DNA of 63,433 nt from an uncultured Cytophaga sp. (GTDB lineage Bacteria > Bacteroidota > Bacteroidia > Cytophagales > Cytophagaceae). Shown here piece after piece: positions 9,566 through 19,904 of this stretch (positions are counted from its first letter, which is position 1; each line of letters starts with the position of its first letter). A program made the translations under genes and the position numbers. Under the pieces are notes generated by a model. It did no database searches, was not told the origin of the DNA, and saw nothing but the letters and a program-made list of their open reading frames with translations. The stretch is taken from the NCBI RefSeq assembly GCF_937863595.1, contig NZ_CALMGQ010000014.1, forward strand, positions 1 to 63,433, given 5' to 3'.

Positions 9566-9590
9566 GACCTTAAAATCACCATCGAAACAT

Positions 9591-10886
9591 ATGTTTACTG
9601 CACCCATTCGCACAACAGTAAGAGACACTCAAATTTTTGATTTAATCTCTAAAGAAGCTCACCGTCAAGAAGAAGGTATCGAGTTAATTGCTTCAGAAAA
9701 TTTCACTTCAAAACAAGTGATGGAAGCAACGGGAAGTGTATTAACCAACAAATATGCGGAAGGCCTACCGGGCAAGCGCTATTATGGTGGTTGCCAAGTG
9801 GTGGATCAAGTAGAGCAAATTGCTATTGATCGTTTAAAAAAATTATTCGGCGCAGAGTGGGCAAACGTACAACCACACTCGGGTGCACAAGCAAATGCTG
9901 CCATCATGATTGCATGTTTAAATCCTGGGGATTCAATCTTAGGCTTTGACTTATCACATGGTGGTCACCTTTCGCACGGTTCTCCAGTGAATATGTCTGG
10001 TAAATATTTTCAAGCACATTTTTATGGTGTTGAAAAGGACAATGGCTTAATCAACATGGATATCGTTGAAGCGATTGCATTAAAAGTAAAGCCTAAAATG
10101 ATTATTTGCGGTGCTTCAGCGTACTCTCGTGATTGGGACTATGTTCGTTTCCGCAAAATAGCTGACAGTGTTGGCGCATTATTATTAGCTGATATTTCTC
10201 ACCCTGCAGGTTTAATAGCTAAGGGTTTATTAAATGATCCAATCCCTCATTGCCACATCGTTTCTACTACTACACACAAGACGCTAAGAGGCCCTCGTGG
10301 TGGTGTTATTATGATGGGTAAAGATTTTGAAAACCCATTTGGTTTAAAAACACCAAAAGGAGATGTACGCATGATGTCGAATGTATTGGACATGGGCGTT
10401 TTCCCTGGTACACAAGGTGGTCCGTTGGAACACGTAATTGCTGCAAAAGCAATTGCATTTGGCGAAGCATTATCAGATGATTATTTAAAGTATGCACAAC
10501 AAATAAAAAAGAATGCTCAAATAATGGCTGAAGCATTCTTGAAAAAAGGATACGATATTATTTCTGGGGGTACAGACAACCACTTGATGCTAATCGACCT
10601 TAGAAGCAAAGGCTTGACAGGTAAAGAAGCTGAAAATGCATTGATTCGTGCAGATATTACCATCAATAAAAACATGGTGCCATTTGACGACAAATCACCA
10701 TTCGTTACTTCAGGTATGCGTGTAGGTACTGCTGCTATTACAAGTCGTGGTATGAAAGACGATGACATGATCCGAATTGTAGAAATGATCGATAGCGTAT
10801 TGATGAACCAAACAAAAGATTCTGTAATCGAAACGGTTCGTAAAGATATAAACAACTGGATGGCAGAGTATCCTTTGTATATCTAA
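9591..10886 (+). CDS. glyA: Serine hydroxymethyltransferase
   Basis: This PLP enzyme interconverts serine and glycine while loading one-carbon units on tetrahydrofolate in the cytoplasm. It has 431 residues, close to the usual ~420. Family motifs are clear: [33 protein letters not shown], the active-site segment [11 protein letters not shown] with the PLP lysine at residue 230, and [10 protein letters not shown] near the C-terminus. It is the first gene of a likely operon with tatC (26 bases downstream) and rpiB. A TAnnTTTG box lies just upstream. Confidence 0.98.
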   Translation: MFTAPIRTTVRDTQIFDLISKEAHRQEEGIELIASENFTSKQVMEATGSVLTNKYAEGLPGKRYYGGCQVVDQVEQIAIDRLKKLFGAEWANVQPHSGAQANAAIMIACLNPGDSILGFDLSHGGHLSHGSPVNMSGKYFQAHFYGVEKDNGLINMDIVEAIALKVKPKMIICGASAYSRDWDYVRFRKIADSVGALLLADISHPAGLIAKGLLNDPIPHCHIVSTTTHKTLRGPRGGVIMMGKDFENPFGLKTPKGDVRMMSNVLDMGVFPGTQGGPLEHVIAAKAIAFGEALSDDYLKYAQQIKKNAQIMAEAFLKKGYDIISGGTDNHLMLIDLRSKGLTGKEAENALIRADITINKNMVPFDDKSPFVTSGMRVGTAAITSRGMKDDDMIRIVEMIDSVLMNQTKDSVIETVRKDINNWMAEYPLYI

Positions 10887-10912
10887 TTCAACATGTATTA
10901 ATCCCCAATTAA

Positions 10913-11719
10913 GTGGACGATAAAATAGTAAAAAAAGAAATGTCCTTTTTTGATCACATAGATGAACTAAGGAAACATTTAATGAAATCAATGATTGCGG
11001 TGATAGTCTTGGCTATCATCGCTTTTATTTACATGGATTTTATCTTTCATGAAATTTTAATGGCACCTTCAAGGCCAGATTTTTTTACCTTCAGAATATT
11101 ATGCCAATACTTTGATTTTTGTGTGGGTAACATGAATTTCACATTGATGAGCCGTACCATGACAGGGCAGTTCTCCATGCACATTATGACGGCGATAATT
11201 GCGGGCTTAATTGCGGCGTTTCCATTTATAGTATATCAAATATGGGCTTTTATAGCACCAGCGCTACACGAAAAAGAACGTAGAAATGTAAAGGGAGTTG
11301 TATTTGGTGTTTCCATCTTGTTTTTCATCGGTATTCTTTTCGGTTATTATATCATTGCACCATTAGCCATTAACTTTCTAGCAAATTATCAGTTAGATCC
11401 TTCTATTGAAAATAATTTTGATGTAAGCTCTTATATCTCTACGTTGAGTATGATGGCTTTGGGCGGAGGAATTATATTTCAACTTCCCGTTGTTGTCTAC
11501 TTCTTATCCTTGATGGGTATAATGACTCCAATGGTGATGAGACATTACAGAAGACATGCGATACTAGTAATGGCAGTAATTGCTGCAATTGTAACACCTT
11601 CTCCAGATATGCTAAGTCAGATGTTGATGCTTATACCGATGCTTTTATTGTATGAAGGAAGTATATTTGTAAGTGCTATTGTTTATAAAAGGAAATTAAA
11701 AGAAGCGGAAGAAAATTAA
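10913..11719 (+). CDS. tatC: Sec-independent protein translocase TatC
   Basis: TatC is the inner-membrane receptor for twin-arginine signal peptides. The protein begins with the classical cytoplasmic motif SFFDHIDELRKHLMKS, has six predicted membrane helices, and contains the conserved periplasmic and cytoplasmic segments PFIVYQIWAFIAPALHEKER and FQLPVVVYFL. It has 268 residues, slightly longer than E. coli TatC because of an extended first periplasmic loop. The start used is GTG at 10913. The ATG at 10940 (MSFFDHID) is a credible alternative. It sits between glyA and rpiB with very short gaps. Confidence 0.95.
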   Translation: MDDKIVKKEMSFFDHIDELRKHLMKSMIAVIVLAIIAFIYMDFIFHEILMAPSRPDFFTFRILCQYFDFCVGNMNFTLMSRTMTGQFSMHIMTAIIAGLIAAFPFIVYQIWAFIAPALHEKERRNVKGVVFGVSILFFIGILFGYYIIAPLAINFLANYQLDPSIENNFDVSSYISTLSMMALGGGIIFQLPVVVYFLSLMGIMTPMVMRHYRRHAILVMAVIAAIVTPSPDMLSQMLMLIPMLLLYEGSIFVSAIVYKRKLKEAEEN

Positions 11720-11725
11720 TTTATT

Positions 11726-12163
11726 ATGTCATATACCATTGCATTAGGTGGCGATCACGCTGGCTATACCTATAAAAAAGAAGTGATTGCTTATTTAGAA
11801 TCTCAAGGCCATAAGACGATAGACTGTGGTCCGTTTTCAGAGGCTTCTGTAGATTATCCAGACTTCTCTCACCCTGTTGCAGAAGCGGTTGAATCAGGTA
11901 AAGCAACCTTTGGCATTTTAATTTGCGGCAGTGGCAACGGTGTGTGTATGACGGCAAACAAACATCAAGATATTCGTGCGGGTCTTTGCTGGACACCTGA
12001 AATAGCAATGCTTACACGTCAACATAATAATGCAAATGTACTGTGTTTGCCAGCACGTTTTATTCCAATTGAAGAAGCTATTGCCTGTGTAAAAATGTTT
12101 GTAGAAACTCCGTTTGAAGGCGGCAGACATGAAGGCAGAGTAAATAAAATTGCTTGTTGTTAA
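11726..12163 (+). CDS. rpiB: Ribose-5-phosphate isomerase B
   Basis: This RpiB/LacAB-family sugar-phosphate isomerase converts ribose 5-phosphate and ribulose 5-phosphate in the pentose phosphate pathway. It has 145 residues, the usual length. The N-terminal GGDHAGYTYKKEV phosphate-binding segment, the CGSGNG loop with the catalytic cysteine at residue 67, and RQHNNANVLCLPARF with the conserved His100 are all present. It starts six bases after tatC and is probably translated from the same messenger. Confidence 0.95.
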   Translation: MSYTIALGGDHAGYTYKKEVIAYLESQGHKTIDCGPFSEASVDYPDFSHPVAEAVESGKATFGILICGSGNGVCMTANKHQDIRAGLCWTPEIAMLTRQHNNANVLCLPARFIPIEEAIACVKMFVETPFEGGRHEGRVNKIACC

Positions 12164-12311
12164 TTAATCCTACTTCGTCATTTTATACAACAGAATTAAA
12201 TTTTAATTGCTGCGAAGCTTGCTGTGTGTCTTTTCGACCAACAACTACTTGCTAATAAATTGCGACAAAGTACAAACTTGAAAAAGTAAAATTAAGAATA
12301 GAACCCCGAAT

Positions 12312-12345
12312 AAAAAATCCCTACACAACTGTGTAGGGATTTTTT
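12312..12345. terminator. Bidirectional terminator, 15-bp perfect stem
   Basis: Arms at 12312-12326 and 12331-12345 enclose the loop AACT. A-tract and T-tract flanks let it work on both strands. It serves the glyA-tatC-rpiB operon and the convergent membrane gene, whose stop codon overlaps the right arm. The preceding 12164-12311 shows nothing else. Confidence 0.85.
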
Positions 12346-13759
12346 ATTTTCTCAAGCGATATGTTTTTTTATCGTAGGAAGGTTCATAATAATCAGCAAG
12401 CTCGGGTATCCGTTCAATAAGACTTGGCATAATACCAATTTGGTCCAAAATATACTCAGGCTTATTGTCCATTACGTTCGAGTAAATAAAAGAAATATTA
12501 TTGTAATTGGTCAAATCTCCAAAATGTCTCAAAGATAGATTCCAAGATGTATATATCGTAGACTGCTTATTGTGAATAAGAGCTGCAGGGTTGGGACCTA
12601 ATAGTAACACATTTTTGTTTTGGATAACATCTCCATTAAAACGTACTTCTGCATCTCTATAAATTAATATTTTAGAGGAATGGGCTTCTAATTTTTCGGT
12701 ATCAAGGTTTTTGTGATAGATGTGAAGTCCCACAAATGTAAAAATTACTAGCCACAACAAACTTTCTTTCAACCACAATCGATCAATTTCTAAAAATAAA
12801 AATACTGTGAAGAACGTAAAAACTGGAATCAATATATAGATGTTGTAACAAACCCGTTCATTCATGATAAAATAAGCTACGAGTCCATTGACAAACCACA
12901 TAACCATTATTTTCATGGATGAATATTGGTAATTTAAGAACGTGCTTTTAGAAACAGTAAAAAAGAAAGCTATAACGGAAAGAATCGTGGCGGGCAAAGC
13001 CACTTGAATGATGGAATATAAATCAACGTAATTTTGTGGTCGGCCATAGATTGTACTTTGTATTAAGTTACTTAATACTTCATTTAAGGAACCATTTAAA
13101 TAGTAATAGGAGAACACCATCATCCATGGAAAAACAAAAGCAGAAATTAACTGGAAGAAACGTTTAACATCAAAAGAACTAAATACGGCAAAAGAATAAA
13201 TAATAAAGACAATAAAAAAAGCGAATGGTAGGTAGAACAAAGAGGCAATACCAAGGCATGCACCAGCAAAAAAGTGATTTTTTGATTTTTCGCCCATACG
13301 CACATCTTTAAATAAGAAATACATAACAGGCAACATAAATGTTAACCCCAATTGCACAGGTGATAGAGAAAAGAAATCATAATTTAAAGAGCTAAACAAC
13401 ACATAAAAAAATGCGGGATAAGCTGTTTTTTGATCGTATATATTGGTATTGGAGACGTAGTAGTTAAACAAAAAGGCTTGCAAAATGCACAACAGCAAGG
13501 ATAATATGCGGAGCGCTAGAATAGATTTTCCGAAAACCAACTCAATGACATAATATGTGCCAGCACTGAATGGCTCTAAAGACGTCCAGATATCTTTATA
13601 AAGAACTCTATGGTCGGCCATTATTTCACCAATACTCAACCATTGTAAGGTTGGAATGATAACAATTTCATCTGATAGCCAATAAAAACGCGCTAAGAAT
13701 GCAAGTATAGCAATAACTATAAATCGTACCGGATCAATATTCTTTAAAAATTGTAACAC
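12344..13759 (-). CDS. Polytopic membrane protein, GT39/PMT-like glycosyltransferase
   Basis: This is a 471-residue integral membrane protein with about ten hydrophobic helices. The N-terminus ends its first helix with FLARFYWLSDEIVIIPTLQW, followed by a loop with DHRVLYKDIW and EPFSAGTYYV. This resembles the acidic first loop of GT39/PMT and ArnT-like enzymes, which use lipid-linked sugars. The soluble tail (about 370-471) holds RDAEVRFNGDVIQNK and a segment typical of these enzymes' periplasmic domain. The donor and acceptor are unknown. It stands alone between two divergent or convergent neighbours. Confidence 0.6.
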   Translation of the reverse strand: MLQFLKNIDPVRFIVIAILAFLARFYWLSDEIVIIPTLQWLSIGEIMADHRVLYKDIWTSLEPFSAGTYYVIELVFGKSILALRILSLLLCILQAFLFNYYVSNTNIYDQKTAYPAFFYVLFSSLNYDFFSLSPVQLGLTFMLPVMYFLFKDVRMGEKSKNHFFAGACLGIASLFYLPFAFFIVFIIYSFAVFSSFDVKRFFQLISAFVFPWMMVFSYYYLNGSLNEVLSNLIQSTIYGRPQNYVDLYSIIQVALPATILSVIAFFFTVSKSTFLNYQYSSMKIMVMWFVNGLVAYFIMNERVCYNIYILIPVFTFFTVFLFLEIDRLWLKESLLWLVIFTFVGLHIYHKNLDTEKLEAHSSKILIYRDAEVRFNGDVIQNKNVLLLGPNPAALIHNKQSTIYTSWNLSLRHFGDLTNYNNISFIYSNVMDNKPEYILDQIGIMPSLIERIPELADYYEPSYDKKTYRLRK

Positions 13760-13840
13760 AAGCTTTCTATTTTTTATGCCAAATTAAGCATTTTTTTGCT
13801 TTCCATATCAGTATACTAGACATAAGCCGACTCTTTTTTG

Positions 13841-13865
13841 TATTTTTGTAGTCCCTTCTAGAAGG
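13841..13865 (+). promoter_or_regulatory. Putative rbfA promoter box with adjacent 12-bp palindrome
   Basis: TATTTTTG at 13841-13848 fits the TAnnTTTG consensus. A 12-bp perfect palindrome, CCTTCTAGAAGG, follows at 13854-13865, near the expected transcription start and 22 bases before the rbfA ATG. No TTG is seen at -33. Confidence 0.4.
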
Positions 13866-13887
13866 TAGTATTAACAAAAGGACGAAT

Positions 13888-14289
13888 ATGGAAAGCGTAA
13901 GACAACAAAAAGTAGCAAGATTGATTCAGAAAGAGATGGCAGATATTTTTTTGAAAGAAAGTCGGATGCTATTTGGTAATGTGTTTATCTCCATAACTAC
14001 GGTTCGAATGAGTCCAGATTTGAGTGTTGCTAAATTATATTTGAGCATCATGTTGGTTGAGGATAAAAAATCATTTTTAAAGCAAATTCAAACTGAGATT
14101 AAACCCTTGCGTAAATTATTGGGAGATCGCATTCGCAAACAAGTGCGTATTATACCCGAGATTATTTTCTATTTGGATGACAATGTTGACTATGCCAACC
14201 ACATGGATGATGTTATCTCTAAAATCACAATCCCTAAAAAAGAAGACGAAAATTTTGACCCCAAACAATATCCTGGGTTGAAAGACTAA
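13888..14289 (+). CDS. rbfA: 30S ribosome-binding factor RbfA
   Basis: RbfA is a single KH-type domain protein needed for late 30S subunit maturation and 16S rRNA 5'-end processing. The 133 residues start with ESVRQQKVARLIQKEMADIF, the typical family opening. The KH core includes SITTVRMSPDLSVAKLYLSI, and the closing motif is RIIPEIIFYLDDNVDYANHMD. The LolC/E-type permease gene begins 12 bases downstream, an order common in Bacteroidota. Confidence 0.95.
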   Translation: MESVRQQKVARLIQKEMADIFLKESRMLFGNVFISITTVRMSPDLSVAKLYLSIMLVEDKKSFLKQIQTEIKPLRKLLGDRIRKQVRIIPEIIFYLDDNVDYANHMDDVISKITIPKKEDENFDPKQYPGLKD

Positions 14290-14301
14290 TTATACAATCG
14301 G

Positions 14302-15525
14302 TTGAAATCCATTTTATTTATTGCGCGACACTATTATTTTTCTGGCAAGAATTTACTTCTTATCAATGTAATATCTATGTTGTCCATACTTGTTGTGGCT
14401 GTTATAACGATGTCGCTCGTTATAGGAATGTCGGTTTTTAACGGAATGGAAAATTTAATTCGCTCTTTGTACAATTCGTTTGATCCGGAATTAAAGATCT
14501 CGCCCGTCGAAGGAAAAACATTTTTAATGACAGATAGCCTGCACAAGCTCATTCAGCAAACAGATGGCGTATTTATCATTACGGAAGTGATTGAAGACAA
14601 TGCAGTTTTAAGATATAAAAACGAATCGGATGTAATTAAAATCAAAGGCTTATCCGAAAATTTTTTGCAACAACATCGTATGGATTCCTTTATTGTAGCG
14701 GGTAACATGAAGTTGGAAAAACAAGGAAGAGAGTTTGCCATTATTGGCAGAGGTGTGCAATACAAATTATCTGTACCACTAAACAATCAATTCGCACCTG
14801 TACAAATTTATTATCCAGATAAAGACAAAATTAAAAACCCAAGCTCTTTTGATGCATTTAAAATTAAAAGCATACAAGTAGGCGGCGTTTTTGCTATTGA
14901 AAAACAATACGACGACAACTATATTTTTGTACCACTTTCGTTTACGAAAGAGTTAATGAATTTCGAAAATGAACGCACTTCCTTAGAAGTAAAAGTTTCG
15001 AAAGGATATGACATCAACTCCGTTCGAAATACATTACGCGAAGTATTGGGAGACAAATTCTCAGTATTAAATAGCGACGAGCAACACAAAGGTTTATTGA
15101 AAGCTATTAAAGTCGAAAAATTTGTCGTCAATATCATGCTCAGCTTTATTTTAGCAATTTCATCTGTAGGTATATTCTTTTGTCTTACCATGTTAACCTT
15201 GAATAAAAGAAAAGATATTGCTGTATTAAAGTCAATGGGTGCCACTAAAACATTTATCCGGAATATTTTTATGACCGAAGGAATGATGATTGCAATTACA
15301 GGCGCAACCATCGGAATGGCTGTTGGTGTGGGTATTTGTTATTTACAACAACATTACGGACTTGTTTCCATTGGCACAGAAACATCCGTGATTGATGAAT
15401 ATCCCGTAGAGTTAAGAATGGCCGATTTAATTTGGATAGCTTGTACTGTAATATGTATTTCATTTGCCGCTTCTATACGCCCCTCTATTATAGCATCTAA
15501 GCTTGAATTGAAGAAATATCTATAA
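14302..15525 (+). CDS. LolC/LolE-type FtsX-family ABC permease
   Basis: This 407-residue inner-membrane permease has the MacB/FtsX layout. One N-terminal helix (LLLINVISMLSILVVAVITM) is followed by a large periplasmic domain (about residues 50-265). Three C-terminal helices surround the LNKRKDIAVLKSMGAT coupling segment. Proteins of this type work with a LolD-like ATPase to release lipoproteins from the inner membrane, or in related export tasks. No ATPase gene is adjacent. The start is TTG at 14302. It is co-directional with rbfA, and the gap suggests one transcript. Confidence 0.85.
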   Translation: MKSILFIARHYYFSGKNLLLINVISMLSILVVAVITMSLVIGMSVFNGMENLIRSLYNSFDPELKISPVEGKTFLMTDSLHKLIQQTDGVFIITEVIEDNAVLRYKNESDVIKIKGLSENFLQQHRMDSFIVAGNMKLEKQGREFAIIGRGVQYKLSVPLNNQFAPVQIYYPDKDKIKNPSSFDAFKIKSIQVGGVFAIEKQYDDNYIFVPLSFTKELMNFENERTSLEVKVSKGYDINSVRNTLREVLGDKFSVLNSDEQHKGLLKAIKVEKFVVNIMLSFILAISSVGIFFCLTMLTLNKRKDIAVLKSMGATKTFIRNIFMTEGMMIAITGATIGMAVGVGICYLQQHYGLVSIGTETSVIDEYPVELRMADLIWIACTVICISFAASIRPSIIASKLELKKYL

Positions 15526-15656
15526 TATAGAGACATGCATTTTTGTGAATAAATAGTATACATTCTTGCCCAAAACAACATTCTAGTTTAGTATATTGTA
15601 AATTCCTTTTAGTGAAAATAAAGAGAAAACAGTGTCATCACGTTTCTTTTTCATGA

Positions 15657-18605
15657 ATGGAATTAAACAAGCTAGGCGTGAAAGTATCAACTACCGAACC
15701 ATTTCAAATCATATACTCATTGTTCGAACATGAATACTTGGGATATCTGTTTGAATCATTTGTTATTCAATTGGATCATCAACGTAGACTTACGCTGAAA
15801 CATCAAAATATTTCCGCTAAAAACGCAGATGAGTTTGCACGTGAATTAGACGAGGTAGATTATAAATTGATAGATTTGATTGACTCCATTCAACAAGAAG
15901 CAGTCGTTAAAAAATTCTATAATAAAAAAATAACCCCGCCAGAATTTTTTCTTAAAATATACAATAAAGAAAAAGGCGACGAATTAATTCAGGATGCGAT
16001 ACGCTCTTACATTGAAATTCGAAAGAATGAAATTTTGTGTTTGCTCGAAACTAAAATCCTTTTTGAAATGGGGCACGATGGCGAGCCTACTTGGAAACGC
16101 TTGTCTATAGCTCCTAAAAAAGCAAATGTCTTATTTCACTTCATGCGCAATGAAGACAACACCCATTATTTCCCAAGTATAAAATACGACGGAGAAAAAG
16201 TAGATTTTCAATACAAGAACGCAATCATTGTGTGTAGTTTACCTGCATGGTTGTTGGTTGAAAATACAATTTTTCATTTTAATAAAGATGTGGATGGCAA
16301 CAAGCTTAAACCATTTTTAAATAAAAAATTCATCTTAGTTCCACGTAAAATGGAAGAGATGTATTATGAGAAATTTGTTACCCAAATCATTTCATCCTTT
16401 GATGTACATGCAAAGGGTTTCACCATACATGCAGAGGAGTATGCTCCTAAGCCCGTATTGACTTTAACAGAATTGGCAACCACTAAAGCGCCAGCGTCTT
16501 TATTTGACACAGGAAATGCAGCAGTAGCAGTTAAAGAAGAAAATAAAATTTTATTGAGTCTAGATTTCCAATACGGAAGCTTTATATTTTCATCTGACAA
16601 ACTGTCTCCATCATTTGTAAAAATGGAGAAGACGGAAGATTCGTATGTATTTCATAAAGTAAAACGAGATTCGGAAAAAGAAAAAAACTTTTTGAATGTA
16701 CTTCGTAATTCAGATCTAGAATTTAAAAGCGGAAAAGTTACCTTAGAAAAATCAAAAATATTTTCTTGGTTGGCTACCAATCGTGAAAGCCTAGAAGCAC
16801 AAGGCTTGGTAATCCGCCAGAATTTAAAAGATGGCAAACGCTATTTTGTTGGCAGTTCTTCCATTAGCCTAGAAGTAAAAGAAAATAATGATTGGTTCGA
16901 TATTCATGCAGTTGTTCGGTTTGGAGAATTTGAAATTCCATTTTTAAAATTAAAACAGTACATACTGAAAAAGAAAAAAGAATTTATTTTACCTAATGGA
17001 GAAATTGCAGTAATTCCTGAAGCATGGTTTAGTCAGTACTCAGATTTATTTTCGTTTATGGAGCAAGATTCAGACGATTTTAAATTGCGTAAACACCACA
17101 TGGCTTTAGTGAAAGAATTGCAATCGGATCGTTTGGCGAATGTATCCATGGATCAAAAATTGGAACGCTTACGTGACTTTCAAGAGATTGAAGACTATGA
17201 TTTGCCTGTTGAATTTAAAGGAGAGTTACGTGCCTACCAAAAAGCTGGATATAATTGGATGCGCTTCTTGCATCAATATAATTTTGGAGGCTGCTTAGCT
17301 GATGACATGGGTTTGGGTAAAACGGTACAGACTCTTGCCTTATTGCAATCGTTGCAAAAACAAGCCGAAGGGAAAGCAAGTTTACTTATCATGCCTACAT
17401 CCCTTGTATACAACTGGGAAATGGAGGCCAAAAAGTTTACACCTGAATTAAAAATTTTAAATTTTACAGGAATAGGTAGAGATAAAAATGTTGAACAGTT
17501 TAAAGACTACGACCTTATCATCACCTCTTACGGAACTGTCCGTGTAGATATTGATTTGTTCAAACAATATCAATTCTATTACACCATTTTGGATGAATCT
17601 CAGGTAATCAAAAACCCGGAATCCATTATCGCAAAATCAGTTAAAGAACTAAATACCAAATACCGACTTATACTTACAGGTACGCCTGTAGAAAATAGCA
17701 CCATGGATCTATGGTCGCAAATGACTTTTGTTAATCCTGGCTTATTGGGTACACAACAGTTTTTCAAAAATGAGTTTTTAAATCCGATTGAAAAGAAAAA
17801 CGATGAGTTGAAAACAAAACGCTTGTACAGTATTATCAAGCCGTTTATTCTTCGTAGGCATAAATTACAAGTTGCAAAAGACTTGCCTGAAAAAATTGAA
17901 AACGTGCATTATTGCATCATGACAACGGAGCAAGAGGAAGAATACGAAAAAACAAAATCGAATTATAGAAACTTAATCCTGGAATCCATTGATGAAAAAG
18001 GCTTAGGTGGAAGTCAAATATTATTGCTTCAGGGTTTAACAAAATTGCGACAAATTGCCAATCACCCAAGTTTGGTAGATGAAGCGTTTGAAGGAAGTTC
18101 AGGTAAAATGGATGATGTGAATCACATGCTTCATAACGCGTTGGATCTTGATCATAAAATTCTTGTATTCTCTCAATTTGTAAAGCACTTACAATTGTAT
18201 GCAAAACAATTAGACAAGGCAGGTATTAAATATGCATACCTCGACGGACAAACTAAAAACAGGCAAGCAGAAGTAGATCGTTTTCAAAAGGAGGAAGGAA
18301 TACGTGTATTCTTAATCTCATTGAAAGCAGGTGGTGTTGGATTAAACTTAACAGCTGCAGATTATGTGTTCTTATTAGACCCATGGTGGAACCCAGCAGT
18401 AGAAGCACAAGCCGTAGATAGAGCGCACCGAATCGGGCAAAAGAATACCGTATTCACCTATAAATTTATTACGAAGAATACGGTTGAAGAAAAAATACTG
18501 AACCTTCAGAAAAATAAATTGAAGTTGGCAAATGATTTAATTAGTTCTGAAGAAACATTCTTTAAAGCTTTAAGCAAAGATGATATTCAGTCCATCTTTG
18601 ATTAA
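15657..18605 (+). CDS. SNF2-family DEAD/DEAH-like helicase
   Basis: This 982-residue protein is a Swi2/Snf2 ATPase, as found in bacterial RapA/HepA-like proteins. The long N-terminal half (about 1-500) is specific to this bacterial group and lacks an obvious zinc or SWIM motif. The C-terminal half has motif I DDMGLGKT (Lys555), motif Ia, motif II DESQ, motif III LTGTPVENS, and motifs V-VI in GGVGLNLTAADYVFLLDPWW and AVDRAHRIGQ. It probably moves on double-stranded DNA to remodel protein-DNA complexes, and its exact role is unknown. It is monocistronic and ends at a very strong terminator. Confidence 0.93.
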   Translation: MELNKLGVKVSTTEPFQIIYSLFEHEYLGYLFESFVIQLDHQRRLTLKHQNISAKNADEFARELDEVDYKLIDLIDSIQQEAVVKKFYNKKITPPEFFLKIYNKEKGDELIQDAIRSYIEIRKNEILCLLETKILFEMGHDGEPTWKRLSIAPKKANVLFHFMRNEDNTHYFPSIKYDGEKVDFQYKNAIIVCSLPAWLLVENTIFHFNKDVDGNKLKPFLNKKFILVPRKMEEMYYEKFVTQIISSFDVHAKGFTIHAEEYAPKPVLTLTELATTKAPASLFDTGNAAVAVKEENKILLSLDFQYGSFIFSSDKLSPSFVKMEKTEDSYVFHKVKRDSEKEKNFLNVLRNSDLEFKSGKVTLEKSKIFSWLATNRESLEAQGLVIRQNLKDGKRYFVGSSSISLEVKENNDWFDIHAVVRFGEFEIPFLKLKQYILKKKKEFILPNGEIAVIPEAWFSQYSDLFSFMEQDSDDFKLRKHHMALVKELQSDRLANVSMDQKLERLRDFQEIEDYDLPVEFKGELRAYQKAGYNWMRFLHQYNFGGCLADDMGLGKTVQTLALLQSLQKQAEGKASLLIMPTSLVYNWEMEAKKFTPELKILNFTGIGRDKNVEQFKDYDLIITSYGTVRVDIDLFKQYQFYYTILDESQVIKNPESIIAKSVKELNTKYRLILTGTPVENSTMDLWSQMTFVNPGLLGTQQFFKNEFLNPIEKKNDELKTKRLYSIIKPFILRRHKLQVAKDLPEKIENVHYCIMTTEQEEEYEKTKSNYRNLILESIDEKGLGGSQILLLQGLTKLRQIANHPSLVDEAFEGSSGKMDDVNHMLHNALDLDHKILVFSQFVKHLQLYAKQLDKAGIKYAYLDGQTKNRQAEVDRFQKEEGIRVFLISLKAGGVGLNLTAADYVFLLDPWWNPAVEAQAVDRAHRIGQKNTVFTYKFITKNTVEEKILNLQKNKLKLANDLISSEETFFKALSKDDIQSIFD

Positions 18606-18691
18606 TAAAGCTTAAGGACTAAAACAAAAATTCGAGCTATCAGATATTCTTTATTCAATAGTATTTTCACTAATAAAGAATAAATAAACCA

Positions 18692-18749
18692 CTTATAAAA
18701 TAAAACCCTTCTTATAAATACGTTTATAAGAAGGGTTTTATTTTATAAG
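18692..18749. terminator. 27-bp perfect inverted-repeat terminator
   Basis: Arms at 18692-18718 and 18723-18749 match perfectly around the loop TACG. The inner part AAAACCCTTCTTATAAA with a T-rich continuation is a classical bidirectional terminator between the convergent SNF2 and GreA/Rnk genes. The stretch 18750-18862 has short AT-rich direct repeats only. Confidence 0.85.
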
Positions 18750-18862
18750 AAACAAGAATTAGCTATTGTAGCTGTATTTGGAGTTCCCGACTGCACAGGC
18801 TTTCGGCATGTATTAAAGATTATGCGGGCATGGCCAACTATATAGTAGCCACGAATATTAAA

Positions 18863-19270
18863 TTAAATATTAAATTGTCCTGCAGCTTCAGGTTGGAATA
18901 CAATTTCCTCAATACGTATTTTTGTCATACCAGCTGGTACGCACCATTCAATTTCATCACCGACTTTATAACCGATCAATGCCGTAGCAATCGGAGAGAA
19001 GATGGATATTTTATTGTTTTTTAAATCTGCTTTATCTGGATAGACAAGTTGAAATTCAACTGTTCTTTTAGAATCTAAAAAAGCAATTTTTACAATGGAG
19101 TTCATCGTTACCACATCGCTAGGTATTTCTTCAGGCTCCAATTGTTGACCTAGTCGCAATTCTTTCATCAAATTTGTGGCTTCTACCACAGTGATTGAAT
19201 TTGCTTGTTTTGCATCACTGATGCATTTTTGAATTCTTGAAAAGTCAAGTTTGTTTATTACCGTTTGCAT
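18863..19270 (-). CDS. GreA/GreB-type or Rnk-like transcription factor
   Basis: This 135-residue protein keeps the C-terminal FKBP-like fold of GreA/GreB. Landmarks are MNSIVKIAFLDSKRTVEFQL, SPIATALIGYKVGDEIEW and VPAGMTKIRIEEI. The N-terminal coiled coil is too short and lacks the acidic tip needed for RNA cleavage, so it fits the Rnk-like group of RNA polymerase secondary-channel proteins better than true GreA. It may modulate RNA polymerase. It is monocistronic, and no promoter box was recognised in the 320 bases upstream. Confidence 0.8.
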   Translation of the reverse strand: MQTVINKLDFSRIQKCISDAKQANSITVVEATNLMKELRLGQQLEPEEIPSDVVTMNSIVKIAFLDSKRTVEFQLVYPDKADLKNNKISIFSPIATALIGYKVGDEIEWCVPAGMTKIRIEEIVFQPEAAGQFNI

Positions 19271-19592
19271 GATGTATCGAGTTTAAGTGATTGCAGAAAA
19301 TAGCATGCCAATAACCGTGACATACGGGTTTATTGGTAGCTACATGTATATAATTACGTATTTACAATAGGATATTCTGCTTCTATATAGTGTATATGAA
19401 GAAAAAGACCGAATTGTATGTATTCTAACAAGTTGTGCAAAAAGCGTACCGATAAAATAATTTATTGAGAAAGGCTTACAGAATTTTCAGCATCCATTTA
19501 TGTACACAATTCTAGATTGAAAGGAATGCTTGTTAAGAATATAGTTTAAATACTATTAGAAATAAAATCGATTAAAAGCAATTATCTAATTA
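19271..19592. other. Intergenic stretch without recognised features
   Basis: This 322-base AT-rich gap lies between the Rnk-like gene start and the end of the small membrane protein. I see no convincing coding frame, hairpin terminator or promoter box in it. Confidence 0.5.
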
Positions 19593-19904
19593 CTATATAA
19601 AAAAGATGAAAAACAGAAAGAGCCAAGTTATTAAAGGGAATAATAAGTAGTAAAATTTTAAAAGACTCTTTTTTATAAATGCGTATCCTACAAAAAACAC
19701 ATCCAATAAAAATACAATTGAATATAATAATAAGGGAAGAATGAAAGTTGTTGTATGCGAACTACTGAAATTTAATATGAAAGCGATAATAGCAAAACAA
19801 AAAATATGTATAGTTAGTAGTGAAAAGAAAGTTTTTCTTCTATCAGTAAATGGCATGATTATTTTTTCTCGTAGTTTGAATAATGCATAAAAGCGCTCTT
19901 CCAT
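19593..19904 (-). CDS. Small membrane protein, possibly 5'-truncated
   Basis: A 103-residue protein with a short charged N-terminus (EERFYALFKLREKIIMPF) and three hydrophobic helices, followed by a Phe-rich tail. ATG at 19904 is the best start. The frame stays open upstream to 19994, and the extra residues (SIDIKPKPVKFSFEEAQDEQ, then IDALLKLL) look like real protein. That upstream part has no ATG or GTG, and its TTG codons lie only just before 19904. The gene may therefore have lost its original 5' end. I recognise no family. It is alone between two non-coding stretches. Confidence 0.45.
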   Translation of the reverse strand: MEERFYALFKLREKIIMPFTDRRKTFFSLLTIHIFCFAIIAFILNFSSSHTTTFILPLLLYSIVFLLDVFFVGYAFIKKSLLKFYYLLFPLITWLFLFFIFFI